Of a DNA stretch of 64,000 bases, positions 49,263 through 58,173 are shown piece after piece. Below the pieces are notes generated by a model. The model was not told where the DNA came from. It ran no database searches and saw only the letters and a program-made list of their open reading frames with translations. The DNA comes from Granulicella aggregans (GTDB lineage Bacteria > Acidobacteriota > Terriglobia > Terriglobales > Acidobacteriaceae): positions 806,001 through 870,000 of the forward strand of contig NZ_JAGSYE010000003.1 of assembly GCF_025685565.1 (NCBI RefSeq). The letters are read 5' to 3'. The first letter of the stretch is position 1. Each line of letters starts with the position of its first letter. The position numbers were made by a program, and so were the translations under genes.

Positions 49263-50267
49263 ATGAAGATCTACCGCAGCCTCGCCGAACTCCCCACCGA
49301 CGTCGGCCCCACCGTGGCCACCATCGGAAACTTCGACGGCGTTCACCGCGGCCACCAATGGGTCATCGACGAGGTCATCGCCCGGGCTGCCGCACTCGGA
49401 GCCACGTCGCTTGCAATTACTTTGGACCCCCACCCCGCCCGCGTCCTCGGCAAGCAGGCCAATCTAACCCTTATCACCCCGCTCGAAGAGAAGCTCGCGC
49501 TCCTCGCCGCCACTGGCATCGACGCCGCCTTCGTCCTCCCCTTCGACCTCGAACTCTCCCGCCTCACCGCCCGCGAGTTCGCCTCGACCATCCTTCGTGA
49601 CGCGCTCCACGTCGCGGAGGTCCACGAGGGCGAGAACTTCCGCTTCGGCCACCATGCGGAGGCCGGCGTCGAAGGCCTCGAACAGCTAGGCCGCGATCTC
49701 AGCTTCAACGTCCGCGCCTACGCCCCCCGTGCCCTGCGTGGCGAAGCCGTCTCTTCCAGCCGCATCCGCAAGCTCATCGCCGCAGGAGAAGTCCATCGCG
49801 CCCGCCCACTCCTGGGCCGCCCTTTTAGCATCGTCAGCACCCCGGCCTCAGGCCGAGGCTACGGCACCAAATACACTGTTCCCACGATCAATCTCGCCGA
49901 CTACGCGGAACTCCTACCCGCCACCGGCGTATACATCACCCAGATCTCTATCAATAACGAAACCTTCGACGCCGTCACCAACGTAGGCACACGCCCTACC
50001 TTCGGCCACATCCCCGGCACGCCCGACTTCACCGTCGAGACCCACATCCTCAACTTCCACCCCATCGACCTGACGGAGACCACCCCTATCCGTCTAGCCT
50101 TCCTGCACCGGCTCCGGCCCGAGATCAAGTGGCCCAATCCGGAAGCCCTACGCGCCCAGATCGGCCTCGACGTAGCCCGCGCGAAACGCTACTTCTCTCT
50201 TTGTAAGAGACTGGCAAAGACTGTCCTGCCAGACGAGCGCCCTCCGCGGGCGGCGGTCACTTCGTGA
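49263..50267 (+). CDS. ribF: Bifunctional riboflavin kinase/FAD synthetase, C-terminus encoded by a repeat
   Basis: The 334-residue enzyme has the FAD synthetase nucleotidyltransferase half (TIGNFDGVHRGHQWVID, GENFRFGHHAEAGVEGL, SSSRIRKLIAAGEVHRA) and the riboflavin kinase half (GRGYGTKYTVPTINLAD, NVGTRPTFGHIPGTPDFTVE). It makes FMN and FAD. From residue 320 the reading frame enters a dispersed repeat, so the last 14 residues (VLPDERPPRAAVTS) and the stop codon come from it. The core enzyme is complete before that. The ATG at MKIYRSLAEL is chosen over a farther upstream ATG inside the previous gene. Confidence 0.92.
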   Translation: MKIYRSLAELPTDVGPTVATIGNFDGVHRGHQWVIDEVIARAAALGATSLAITLDPHPARVLGKQANLTLITPLEEKLALLAATGIDAAFVLPFDLELSRLTAREFASTILRDALHVAEVHEGENFRFGHHAEAGVEGLEQLGRDLSFNVRAYAPRALRGEAVSSSRIRKLIAAGEVHRARPLLGRPFSIVSTPASGRGYGTKYTVPTINLADYAELLPATGVYITQISINNETFDAVTNVGTRPTFGHIPGTPDFTVETHILNFHPIDLTETTPIRLAFLHRLRPEIKWPNPEALRAQIGLDVARAKRYFSLCKRLAKTVLPDERPPRAAVTS

Positions 50268-50394
50268 CTCGTATTGGGCTTCGCATGTTGCTCGCAAACA
50301 CGCTGCGGGTGCCGACCAACGGGAGGCCCACGCGAAGCGGTATACACGTCACGAAGTGACCGCCCCGCGCGCAGCGAGCCCGTCCGGCAGGACA
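50222..50394. repeat. Palindromic dispersed element, copy C (full length, overlaps ribF)
   Basis: Bounded by TGTCCTGCCAGAC (50222-50234) and GTCCGGCAGGACA (50382-50394), which pair except at one position. An inner pair GGCGGTCACTTCGTGAC and GTCACGAAGTGACCGCC is perfect over 17 bases, so a long hairpin can form. The right 65 bases match the other two copies with 2 or 3 changes. Its left 46 bases are translated as the end of RibF. It ends 7 bases before the stop of the convergent PBP gene. Confidence 0.85.
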
Positions 50395-50400
50395 TCGCCT

Positions 50401-52881
50401 CTAGTGCGGTACCGTCTTAGGCTTCCCCGTAGTTTCAGCAGCATCCTCCGGGACCGCATCAGCCGGCATCACTGCCGTGCCCGCTGCCGCCGCCGGAGCA
50501 TCCTGATCCTCATCCGCATCCGGCTCGAGCGGCTTCGCCTTCCTCACCGGCTTAGGCGCGTCCGCTTCGCCCAGAGGCACCTCAAGCTCCTTCTTCGGCG
50601 CGCCCTCGCTCGGAAAGACCTCATCCGGTCGCGTCGCAATCACCGCCCTCATAAAATCCATCCACATCGGCAACGCCGCCTTTGCGCCCGTCTCCTTCTC
50701 ACCCAGCGACTGCCTGTCGTCGAACCCAATCCACGTCCCGCACGTCACCCCCGGCGAGAAGCCCACAAACCACGCATCCGTGTAGTTGTTCGTCGTCCCC
50801 GTCTTGCCGCCCAGAGGATGGTGAAGTTGCGAGGCCGCAGCGCCCGTCCCATACGCGACAACAGCCCGCAGAAGCTGCATCATCGTCCGCGCCGTGTCTA
50901 CTGAGATCACCTCTTTTACAGGCACCTCGATCTCGTGCATCGGCTGCCCATCCGCCTGCGTGACGCGGCGAATGTAGTGCGGTTCAATCCTGATCCCATC
51001 GTTGGGAAAGACGCTGTACGCTCCCACCTGCTCGGCGAGCGTAATGTCTGCCGACCCGATTGCCACCGGCAGAAACGCCGGGATATTGCTGGTGATCCCA
51101 AACCGGTGCGCCGTCTCAATCACCTTCGTGATTCCCGCCTTCGCCGCCAGCTTCAACGCCGGGATGTTCCGTGACTCCGCAAATGCGGTAATCAGAGTCA
51201 TCGCGCCTTTGTAGTCGCCCTCGTAGTTATGCGGCGTATACGGCCCGTTCGGCGTGTAGAACGACGTCGGCCCATCCACAATAATGTCCGTCGGCTTAGC
51301 TCCCGCCTCGACTGCCGTCGTATAAACATATGGCTTGAACGACGACCCCACCTGCCGCTGCGCCTGCGTAGCCCGGTTGAACTGCGACAGCGCATAGTCG
51401 CGGCCGCCCACCATCGCCAGCACCTCGCCGTTCACGTTGTCGATCGCCATCATCGACGCCTGCGCTCCCGAGTCCTGCTCCAGCAGCGCATGCATCCCGC
51501 CATCCGGGAGTACCTTGTCCACCTTCACGTAAACCAGATCGCCGGTCCGCAGAAAACTGTCCGCCGTCGGAAACTGTGTCCAGGCCCAATCCGCCGGCTT
51601 CAGTACCGCTCGGCGAGCGCCCATCTTCACCACGACATGGTCGGCGGCGACTTCGCCCACCAGCCCATGCACGTATGTCCCTTCAATCACCGGCTGCGCC
51701 CAGTCAGGATGCTTGTAGAGGTCAGGATCGAGCCCCGCCAGCACCACGTTCAGCAGATGCCCCTGCCATCCCCGCCGCCGCTCGTACGCTGCCGTCCCAT
51801 CGAGCACCGCCTTGTTCGCCACGGCCTGCAGGTCCAGGTCGAGCGTCGTATCCACCCGCAGCCCCGCTCCGTGCACCTCTTCGACGCCATACTCCTTTTC
51901 GAGCTGCCGCCGAACCTCTTCGACAAAATAAGGCGCAACATTGTTCGAAGGCGTCTCGATCCGCAGCCCCAGCGGCGCAGCCTCCGCCGCCTTCGCCTGC
52001 TCGGCGGTGATCTTCTTGTCGTGCAGCATCTCGCTCAGCACGAGGTTTCTGCGTTTCAACGCCTTCTCCGGGTAGCGTAGTGGCGAGTACGCCTCCGGCC
52101 CCTTCGGCAGTGCTGCCAGCAGAGCCGCCTCCTGCAGGTTCAGGTCCTTCACATGCTTGCTGAAGTAGAACTCGCTGCCCGCCTCGAACCCATACGTCCC
52201 ACGCCCCAGATAGATCTGATTCGCATACAGCGTGAAGATCTGCTCCTTGGTAAACCGCCGCTCGATCTGCATCGAGAGCAGTACCTCCTGCAGCTTTCGC
52301 CCGTAAGTCTTTTCGGACGACAGAAACAGGTTCCGCGCCAACTGCATCGTCAGCGTCGAAGCCCCTTGCGCCCTCCCCTTCGCATGAAGGTCCCGCCAAG
52401 CCGCACCCACCGCCCGAAAGAGGTTTACGCCCCAGTTTCGTTCGAAGCTCTTATCTTCAATGGAGATGATCGCGTCCCGCAGGTTGACCGGGATATCCGA
52501 GTACTGCACCACCACCCGGCGCTCCAGTGAAAAGCTGCCAAACGCCCGGCCATGCACGTCATAGAGCGTCGTCGTCGTATTCGGCCGGTACTTTACCAGG
52601 TCGTCGATCTGCGGCAGGTCGACCGAGTACACCAGCATCAGCCCGCACATCACCCCGAAGAGCGCCGACAGTAGCAACAGCACGCTGAACGTAGCTCGAG
52701 CCACAGCCTTGTGGCTCTTCGGCGGCTCCCAGCCATTCTTTCGCTTCTCTTCAAGCTCCCGCTCGCGTTCGGCCCTGGTCTCGGCCTCCCAGCGTGCTTC
52801 GAGCGCCGCCAGACGCTCTGCTTCGGCGTCATCTACGTCTTCGCGATCTCGGGAGGGTCGGCTGCGGAAGAGACTCAACAC
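50401..52881 (-). CDS. Penicillin-binding protein 1A (class A)
   Basis: The 826-residue bifunctional enzyme has an N-terminal cytoplasmic tail rich in charged residues, a membrane helix (FSVLLLLSALFGVMCGLMLV), the GT51 glycosyltransferase (SIEDKSFERNWGVN with the catalytic Glu, then RAQGASTLTMQLARNLFLS) and the transpeptidase: GSSFKPYVYTTAVEAG (SxxK), AESRNIPALKLA (SxN) and GGKTGTTNNYTDAWFVGFSP (KTG). The C-terminal tail is Pro/Ala/Glu-rich. It builds and cross-links peptidoglycan. All catalytic motifs are intact. Confidence 0.93.
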   Translation of the reverse strand: MLSLFRSRPSRDREDVDDAEAERLAALEARWEAETRAERERELEEKRKNGWEPPKSHKAVARATFSVLLLLSALFGVMCGLMLVYSVDLPQIDDLVKYRPNTTTTLYDVHGRAFGSFSLERRVVVQYSDIPVNLRDAIISIEDKSFERNWGVNLFRAVGAAWRDLHAKGRAQGASTLTMQLARNLFLSSEKTYGRKLQEVLLSMQIERRFTKEQIFTLYANQIYLGRGTYGFEAGSEFYFSKHVKDLNLQEAALLAALPKGPEAYSPLRYPEKALKRRNLVLSEMLHDKKITAEQAKAAEAAPLGLRIETPSNNVAPYFVEEVRRQLEKEYGVEEVHGAGLRVDTTLDLDLQAVANKAVLDGTAAYERRRGWQGHLLNVVLAGLDPDLYKHPDWAQPVIEGTYVHGLVGEVAADHVVVKMGARRAVLKPADWAWTQFPTADSFLRTGDLVYVKVDKVLPDGGMHALLEQDSGAQASMMAIDNVNGEVLAMVGGRDYALSQFNRATQAQRQVGSSFKPYVYTTAVEAGAKPTDIIVDGPTSFYTPNGPYTPHNYEGDYKGAMTLITAFAESRNIPALKLAAKAGITKVIETAHRFGITSNIPAFLPVAIGSADITLAEQVGAYSVFPNDGIRIEPHYIRRVTQADGQPMHEIEVPVKEVISVDTARTMMQLLRAVVAYGTGAAASQLHHPLGGKTGTTNNYTDAWFVGFSPGVTCGTWIGFDDRQSLGEKETGAKAALPMWMDFMRAVIATRPDEVFPSEGAPKKELEVPLGEADAPKPVRKAKPLEPDADEDQDAPAAAAGTAVMPADAVPEDAAETTGKPKTVPH

Positions 52882-52970
52882 GGCATCCTCAGCCTAGCAG
52901 ATTGGCCCACGCCCCCGGATCAAACGTAAAACAAGCGAAACCCACTCCGGAACCAACCGGCCAAAAATCT

Positions 52971-53015
52971 GTGCCCCACTCATCGCAGTACCATCGCGAT
53001 GAGTGGGGCCGCCAC
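52971..53015. repeat. REP-like hairpin, CCCCA[CT]xCATCGC family, copy 4
   Basis: GTGCCCCACTCATCGC, then AGTACCATC, then GCGATGAGTGGGGCCGCCAC gives a perfect 13-base hairpin. The arrangement is the same as at 39714-39760. The surrounding 189-base gap between the PBP start and the S41 stop contains nothing else that I can identify. Confidence 0.65.
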
Positions 53016-53070
53016 GGAATCCTATGGCAAGCGACCGACCAAAAACTCTCTGCTGTCGCTTGCGGGCAAC

Positions 53071-54318
53071 CTAAGCCGCTTTGGCCTTCAACAGGTCGAG
53101 CGCCTTGGTCAACTGTTCGTCTACTGTTACCTGTGGCTTAACCACCACGACGGGAGCGGGGGTCGCTCCCATCGGCTGCGCGGCAGCGTCGTCGTCTGAT
53201 CCACCCTGCTCCAGGGTTGCGGAGGCAACCGTCACACCGGGCGTAACTCCCTCATCCTGAAGCTTTTTCCCTGAAGGCGACTCGTACTTCGCCACGGAAA
53301 GAATGAGGGCCGAACCATCGGGCATCTCGAAGGTCTTCTGCTGCGTGCCCTCGCCGAAGGTCTTCTCCCCCACCAAATCCGCGCGCTTGTTGTCGAGAAG
53401 TGCCGCTGCCACCAACTCCGCCGGGCCTGCCGTACCGTGATTCACCAGCACAACTGTCGGTGCCGTAGGAACGATCGCCTTTGAGGGATCAGCCGTAAAG
53501 GTCACCTTCGCGACCTGCTGCCCTTCCAGGCTGCCAATCGTTCCCGACTTCAGCAGGAAGTTTGCCAGCCTCGTCCCCTCAGCCATATCGCCTGCGGCTA
53601 CGTCGCGCAGATCCAGCAGAACCTTCTTGTTTCCCGCGCTCCGCATGCCTTTGAGCTTCGATTCAAGCTGCTGCACATGCTCGTGGTCCAGGATCCCCGG
53701 CTTCAGGTAGAGAATGCTGAAGCCGTCGTACATCGCGTCCTGCACCGCTGGAATCTGCGTTACCGTGCGAGTCATGTCGATCTTGTCCGGCTCCGGTTTC
53801 TTTGGGCGCACCACGGAGACCGAGACCGCGCTTCCAGGAGCGCCTTCGAGCATCTTCTGGATGATCGCCAGCGGAATGTCGCGGGTGTCGTGGCCGTCGA
53901 TCGCCTCGAGGATATCGCCATCGACCAGACCAGCCCGATCCGCCGGACTGCCGGGAACGACCGATACCACATTGGCATAGCCGAAGCGCTTGGAGACGTT
54001 GATCCCGACCTGCGCTTTGCCACCCTTGTCCATCTTGTAGAGCTTGTAGTCGTCCGGCGACAGGTAGCTCGAGTCCGCATCCAGCGATTCCAGCAGCCCG
54101 CGCAGAGCGCCATTCGTCACCGAAGGAATGTTCGGTTCGACCACATAGTCGCTCTGGATATGCTGCAGCACCTCGCTGTATACGTTGATCTGCTTGTAGG
54201 CGCTGTCCTGGGTGGTGTCCGATGCGGCGCTCACGCCACTGGCGTTCACACCCATGAAGATCGTCAAGACAAGAACAGCAGAGGCAGCAAGCAACAGGAT
54301 CTTCGAGGTCTTCGGCAT
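53071..54318 (-). CDS. S41 peptidase-like PDZ protein with apparently lost catalytic residues
   Basis: The 415-residue protein has a signal-like N-terminus (ILLLAASAVLVLTIFMGVNA), a PDZ domain (KRFGYANVVSVVPGSPADRA, GLVDGDILEAIDGHDTRDI) and an S41 tail-specific protease domain (NKKVLLDLRDVAAGDMAEGT, VVLVNHGTAGPAELVAAAL). In active CtpA-type enzymes the last block reads SASASE and is followed 25 residues later by the Lys of FGKG. Here it is TAGPAE, and the second block reads KTFGEGTQ, so both Ser and Lys are replaced. It is probably a binding or regulatory homologue. The ATG at MPKTSKILLL is chosen because longer starts run antisense into the MFS gene. Confidence 0.78.
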   Translation of the reverse strand: MPKTSKILLLAASAVLVLTIFMGVNASGVSAASDTTQDSAYKQINVYSEVLQHIQSDYVVEPNIPSVTNGALRGLLESLDADSSYLSPDDYKLYKMDKGGKAQVGINVSKRFGYANVVSVVPGSPADRAGLVDGDILEAIDGHDTRDIPLAIIQKMLEGAPGSAVSVSVVRPKKPEPDKIDMTRTVTQIPAVQDAMYDGFSILYLKPGILDHEHVQQLESKLKGMRSAGNKKVLLDLRDVAAGDMAEGTRLANFLLKSGTIGSLEGQQVAKVTFTADPSKAIVPTAPTVVLVNHGTAGPAELVAAALLDNKRADLVGEKTFGEGTQQKTFEMPDGSALILSVAKYESPSGKKLQDEGVTPGVTVASATLEQGGSDDDAAAQPMGATPAPVVVVKPQVTVDEQLTKALDLLKAKAA

Positions 54319-54464
54319 AGTCGCAGCAATCTCCAGATACAGCTTCAGTCTCGGCGCGGTCGCGCTAATCAGAGTTAGACGTATTCTATGCTCGCTGGGC
54401 ACCGGTTGGCTCCGGAATTCGTTATTCCCCCCGTCCGGCTTGCCTCTTTCGCGGAATTGCCTTG

Positions 54465-55742
54465 TCATCCTCCGCGGAGCGGAAGCTCCGCTCTTCCTGC
54501 CTGAGCTACGGGCCATCGCCACATCGCGAACGCCATCACCGCACACGCCACCAGGCTTAAACACCCGTCCCACAGATACATACCACTCAGCCCGCTCACT
54601 CCTGCGAGACCTGCATAGGCCCGGCCATCCAGGACACCCATATAGAGAATCGGAAGCACCGTGGCCGAGGTGAGCAGGGTGAACTGCGTCGCCGCCAGCG
54701 GATTGTCCTTACCAATCGTCGACAGGCAGATCGCCACCGCCGACGTAAAGCTGAGAGCCTGAACGACGTTCTCAGCCATAAACGCAATCGCAAACGCCGC
54801 TGGAGTTCGTGGCAACAGCAGCAGTCCCAGAGTAAACAAGCTCCCAACTGTTCCAATCGTCAGATAGAGCGGCAGCGGCTTGACCCAGCGGGCAAGGACC
54901 GGCAGCAGCAGGCATACCGCCGCCCCGGCAAAAGAGAGCACTGCCCCTCCCATCCGGCTCACGAACGCATCCGACGCGTGAAAGTCCCGCGCGACCCCAC
55001 CAAGCTGGTTGGTCAGCGCAAACGACCCCGTCGGCGCAAGGAACAGCGCCATCATCCACCAGACATCGCGGCGGGTAAGCAACTGCCGGAGATCGCGAAA
55101 GAGCTCCGCGAAGCTCTCCACCGCCGTCCGCCGCAGCACTCCGTCCGCCTCAACTGGCAATGGAATCCACGGAAAGACCGCCGCCGGCAGCATCACCAGT
55201 AGCCCCAGAAGTACCGCTGCCACGTTCACCGGGAAGAGCCGTAAAAACTCCCCCGCCAGCACAGCGATCGCTCCACCGCCCAGGAAGCTTCCCACCTGCG
55301 TCCAGGCTCCCAGCTTCACCGCTTCGTGGTTCGATTCGTCCTGATCTCCTTCCGCCACCTGCGGCAGAATTGCCCCCAGCCATCCGCCCAGGGCGTTCGA
55401 GTTCAACACCGCCGCCGCGTACGAGACCATTACAGAGATCTCCAGCACCGGAAGATTTGTCTTCATCACGACAGCAAACGCCAGGCCAAGGCCAGCCAGA
55501 ACGGCAAATAAGCTCGCATAGAACCTTCGGCTAAAGCGCAGGTCGAGCAGCGGACCCAGCAGGAACACCCAGAATCCCGGCGAGAGACAAGCAGCACTTA
55601 CTGCGGCGATCTTCGCTTCGCTGACGCCCTCGGCCGCCAGCAACTGCGGCAGCGGCAGTACGATAAAGCCGCCCACCAGCCCGAAGGTGGCATTGGACAG
55701 CCCCATCAGCCATACAGGAGCCCGGCGTTTACTTGGCGGCAT
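54465..55742 (-). CDS. MFS transporter, AmpG/PAT-like
   Basis: The 425-residue membrane protein has 12 helices with the beginning LMGLSNATFGLVGGFIVLPL, a short central loop (ESFAELFRDLRQLLTRRDVW) and the pattern of the PAT/AmpG branch (acetyl-CoA or muropeptide permeases). A role in uptake of cell-wall fragments would suit the recycling genes elsewhere in the window, but the substrate is not shown. It ends close to a short palindrome (GAGCGGAAGCTCCGCTC). It is 37 bases downstream of the AraC-type gene, on the same strand. Confidence 0.78.
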   Translation of the reverse strand: MPPSKRRAPVWLMGLSNATFGLVGGFIVLPLPQLLAAEGVSEAKIAAVSAACLSPGFWVFLLGPLLDLRFSRRFYASLFAVLAGLGLAFAVVMKTNLPVLEISVMVSYAAAVLNSNALGGWLGAILPQVAEGDQDESNHEAVKLGAWTQVGSFLGGGAIAVLAGEFLRLFPVNVAAVLLGLLVMLPAAVFPWIPLPVEADGVLRRTAVESFAELFRDLRQLLTRRDVWWMMALFLAPTGSFALTNQLGGVARDFHASDAFVSRMGGAVLSFAGAAVCLLLPVLARWVKPLPLYLTIGTVGSLFTLGLLLLPRTPAAFAIAFMAENVVQALSFTSAVAICLSTIGKDNPLAATQFTLLTSATVLPILYMGVLDGRAYAGLAGVSGLSGMYLWDGCLSLVACAVMAFAMWRWPVAQAGRAELPLRGG

Positions 55743-55779
55743 CCCCTAAGTCTATGGCAGAACTCGAAGGCGACTCGCA

Positions 55780-56787
55780 TCAGGTCGTGATGGCTTCTGA
55801 CTTCGCAGACAGCGAGTGCGCAGGCATTCGCGCATATTGTCTTGGCGAACATCCCATCACCCGGCGGAAGGCCTTGCCAAAGGCGCTTTCCGACTCGTAG
55901 CCAAGCGACTGCGCGATGGTCCCGAGCCCCTCCGAGGAGTTCTTCAGGCGGTCGGTCGCCAGCACCATCCGCCATCGGGTGAGGTACTCCATCGGCGTAC
56001 TGCCAACCGTCTCCCGGAAGCGCAGCGCGAAGACCGAGCGCGACAGACCGACGCGTTCTGCAAGCGCTTGCAGCGTCCAGCCGTAGCCCGGATCATGGTG
56101 CATGCTCGTAATCGCGAGGCTCATATGCTTATCCGAGAGCGCGGAGAGCCAGCCCTGGCCTGCGCTGGCCGTGTCCGTGAGATGCAGGCGCAGGGCCTGC
56201 ACCAGCATCATGCAGGCGAGTTGCTGCGTGATCAGCGAGCTGCCTGGTTGGGGATTGCGAAGCTCCTCGCGCATCCGCTCCATGGACCAGCGCATGGTCG
56301 CTTTGTCCGATTCGCTGCGAATATGGACGATGGGAGGTAGCGACTGAAGCAGCATCTCGGCATGGCTTCCGGTCAGCGCGAAGTGTCCACCGGCAATATA
56401 ACGAGCCCCTTCGGTGACACCCGGGGCCTCATTGCGCATACCGAAGTGCGCGATCGCGACCGTGTAGTGGACGGGCTCCAACGCAAGGTCGGTCGTGAGC
56501 CGGAATGGCATCCCGCGCGGCAGCAGAAAGCAATCGCCTTCGTTGATCAGGATCGGCTCAGGTATGTCGTCGAATACCAGCCAGCACTGGCCGGCGAGCA
56601 GAGCATAGCACTTGATTCCCTGATGTTTCGGGAACTGGATGGCCAGGTCGCCGCTCACCGCGAAGCCGCCAGAGGAGTAGCTCTGCGGCTTCAGCAGCGA
56701 GATCACTTCGGAGAGCGGATCCATCTTTCCAGCGGTCTGCTGAGCTGGCTGCGCGATTTTCAAATCCGGGACGATTGGACTAATCAT
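55780..56787 (-). CDS. AraC-family transcriptional regulator
   Basis: The 335-residue regulator has an N-terminal cupin-type ligand domain (GLVFDDIPEPILINEGDCFL-like, actually CWLVFDDIPEPILINEGDCF) and a C-terminal pair of helix-turn-helix motifs: LQALAERVGLSRSVFALRFR and IAQSLGYESESAFGKAFRRV, followed by GCSPRQYAR. It diverges from the SDR gene with 106 bases between the starts, so it probably controls that gene. Confidence 0.9.
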   Translation of the reverse strand: MISPIVPDLKIAQPAQQTAGKMDPLSEVISLLKPQSYSSGGFAVSGDLAIQFPKHQGIKCYALLAGQCWLVFDDIPEPILINEGDCFLLPRGMPFRLTTDLALEPVHYTVAIAHFGMRNEAPGVTEGARYIAGGHFALTGSHAEMLLQSLPPIVHIRSESDKATMRWSMERMREELRNPQPGSSLITQQLACMMLVQALRLHLTDTASAGQGWLSALSDKHMSLAITSMHHDPGYGWTLQALAERVGLSRSVFALRFRETVGSTPMEYLTRWRMVLATDRLKNSSEGLGTIAQSLGYESESAFGKAFRRVMGCSPRQYARMPAHSLSAKSEAITT

Positions 56788-56893
56788 ACGGACTTTCAGT
56801 ATAGATCGTCCGCGATCCGCAGCCCATCTATTGAGCTACTGAGTGCCGGAGCAGGTCCGCCACTCATTTGAGAAGGCAAAGGGAGAGATCATC

Positions 56894-57790
56894 ATGCGTA
56901 TTTTTGTGACCGGAGCGACAGGGTTCATCGGTTCGGCTCTTATTCCGAAGTTGGTAGAGGCGGGGCACAGCGTGCTTGGCCTCACGCGGTCCGAGGCCGG
57001 AGCCGAGGCTCTGCGGGCTAAGGGAATCGACGTGCTTCACGGCAATATCGAAGACCTCGACAGTCTGCGCGAGGGAGCGTCCAAGACGGACGGCACCATT
57101 CACCTGGCCTTCAACCATGACTTCTCGCAGTTCCAGAAGAACTGCGAGGATGACCTGAAGGCGGTTAAGGCGATCGGTGAGGTTTTGGTGGGGTCCGACC
57201 GGCCGTTCATCATGACATCCGGTACGGCGATCGCCGCCAACATCGATGGAAAGCCTTCGACGGAGGACGGTCCAACCTTGTCCTGGAACCCGCGCGTGGC
57301 TTCGGAGGCGGCGATGAAAGAGCTGACGGAGCGCGGCGTGAAGACCACGGTTGTGCGGCTCCCGCAGGTTCACGACACGCGCAAGCAGGGCCTGGTGCCC
57401 TACGTGCACGCCGTGGCGCGGCAGAAGGGCGTCTCGGCCTATATCGGTGATGGCAGCAATCGCTGGCCGGCAGCGCATATCTCCGACGTCGCGCGGCTCT
57501 ATCATCTGGCGCTTGAGAAGGCCGAGCCGGGCGCGATCTACCACGCTGTGGACGAAGAGGGCGTCTCGATGAAGGCCATCGCCGAGGCACTGGGCCGCGG
57601 GCTGAAGATCCCGGTAGTCAGCATCAAGCCTGAAGAGGCCGATGCACACTTCGGCTGGCTTGGCCGTTTCGCGGTCCATGACATGCCAGCGTCCAGCGCG
57701 CTGACAAGGCAAAAACTCAACTGGACGCCCACCGGCCCAGGTATGATCGCCGACCTTGACGGAATGGACTACACGCAGCCGCCGTTGTAA
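56894..57790 (+). CDS. Atypical SDR / NAD(P)-dependent epimerase-like protein
   Basis: The 298-residue protein has the Rossmann motif FVTGATGFIGSALIPKLVEA and the extended SDR layout, but no YxxxK active site is seen in the region after TSGTAIAANIDGKPS (it reads ASEAAMKELTERG), so it is an atypical SDR, perhaps a quinone or isoflavone reductase-like enzyme. The substrate is unknown. The ATG follows GGGAGAG; it is divergent from the AraC gene and ends with its own terminator. Confidence 0.85.
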   Translation: MRIFVTGATGFIGSALIPKLVEAGHSVLGLTRSEAGAEALRAKGIDVLHGNIEDLDSLREGASKTDGTIHLAFNHDFSQFQKNCEDDLKAVKAIGEVLVGSDRPFIMTSGTAIAANIDGKPSTEDGPTLSWNPRVASEAAMKELTERGVKTTVVRLPQVHDTRKQGLVPYVHAVARQKGVSAYIGDGSNRWPAAHISDVARLYHLALEKAEPGAIYHAVDEEGVSMKAIAEALGRGLKIPVVSIKPEEADAHFGWLGRFAVHDMPASSALTRQKLNWTPTGPGMIADLDGMDYTQPPL

Positions 57791-57811
57791 GTAGGACAAC
57801 GCTGCAGATCC

Positions 57812-57849
57812 GCGCACCGGTGACGCCTTCGGGCTGCCGGTGCGTTTTT
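57812..57849 (+). terminator. Intrinsic terminator after the SDR gene
   Basis: CGCACCGG at 57812-57819 pairs with CCGGTGCG at 57836-57843, followed by six T. The loop region TGACGCCTTCGGGCTG may form a smaller stem. It is 21 bases after the stop. Confidence 0.88.
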
Positions 57850-57895
57850 TGTTCGTCTTGGGACTTACTGACTGCGGAATTAGCTCTTGAATCAT

Positions 57896-57972
57896 TGGTG
57901 GCGGTGGACAGAATCGAACTGTCGACCTACGGGTTATGAGTCCGTCGCTCTAACCATCTGAGCTACACCGCC
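57896..57972 (-). tRNA. tRNA-Met (anticodon CAT), with encoded CCA
   Basis: The minus strand reads GGCGGTGTAGCTCAGATGG from 57972 and ends CCACCGCCACCA. The acceptor stem GGCGGTG pairs with CACCGCC, the D-arm has GCTC/GAGC, the anticodon loop is CTCATAA with CAT, and the T-arm loop is TTCGATTC. Overall it looks like elongator tRNA-Met; a tRNA-Ile (lysidine-modified CAT) cannot be fully excluded, but the first pair and the D-loop fit Met. It lies between the SDR terminator and a membrane protein gene. Confidence 0.92.
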
Positions 57973-58173
57973 ACGGTGTGTTGGGATGAAGGGCCGGATC
58001 GTCAGGCGGCCGATTCGAACTACCGGTCATGACACCTCGACAATCGCAGAAGAATTCCCTGCGGCCATCTCCGATGATACTTGAATCACCGCGCCGGGTA
58101 AATGGCCGCAGCGCACGCGTCTGGAGCGCCACTTGCCCCGGCGCTCTCGGAGAGGCATCATGGGAACACCCTC

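Noticed and set aside
54465-54573. Longer N-terminus for the S41 homologue, starting at 54573
   Set aside because: It would run antisense into the MFS gene and place the signal peptide about 85 residues inside the protein.
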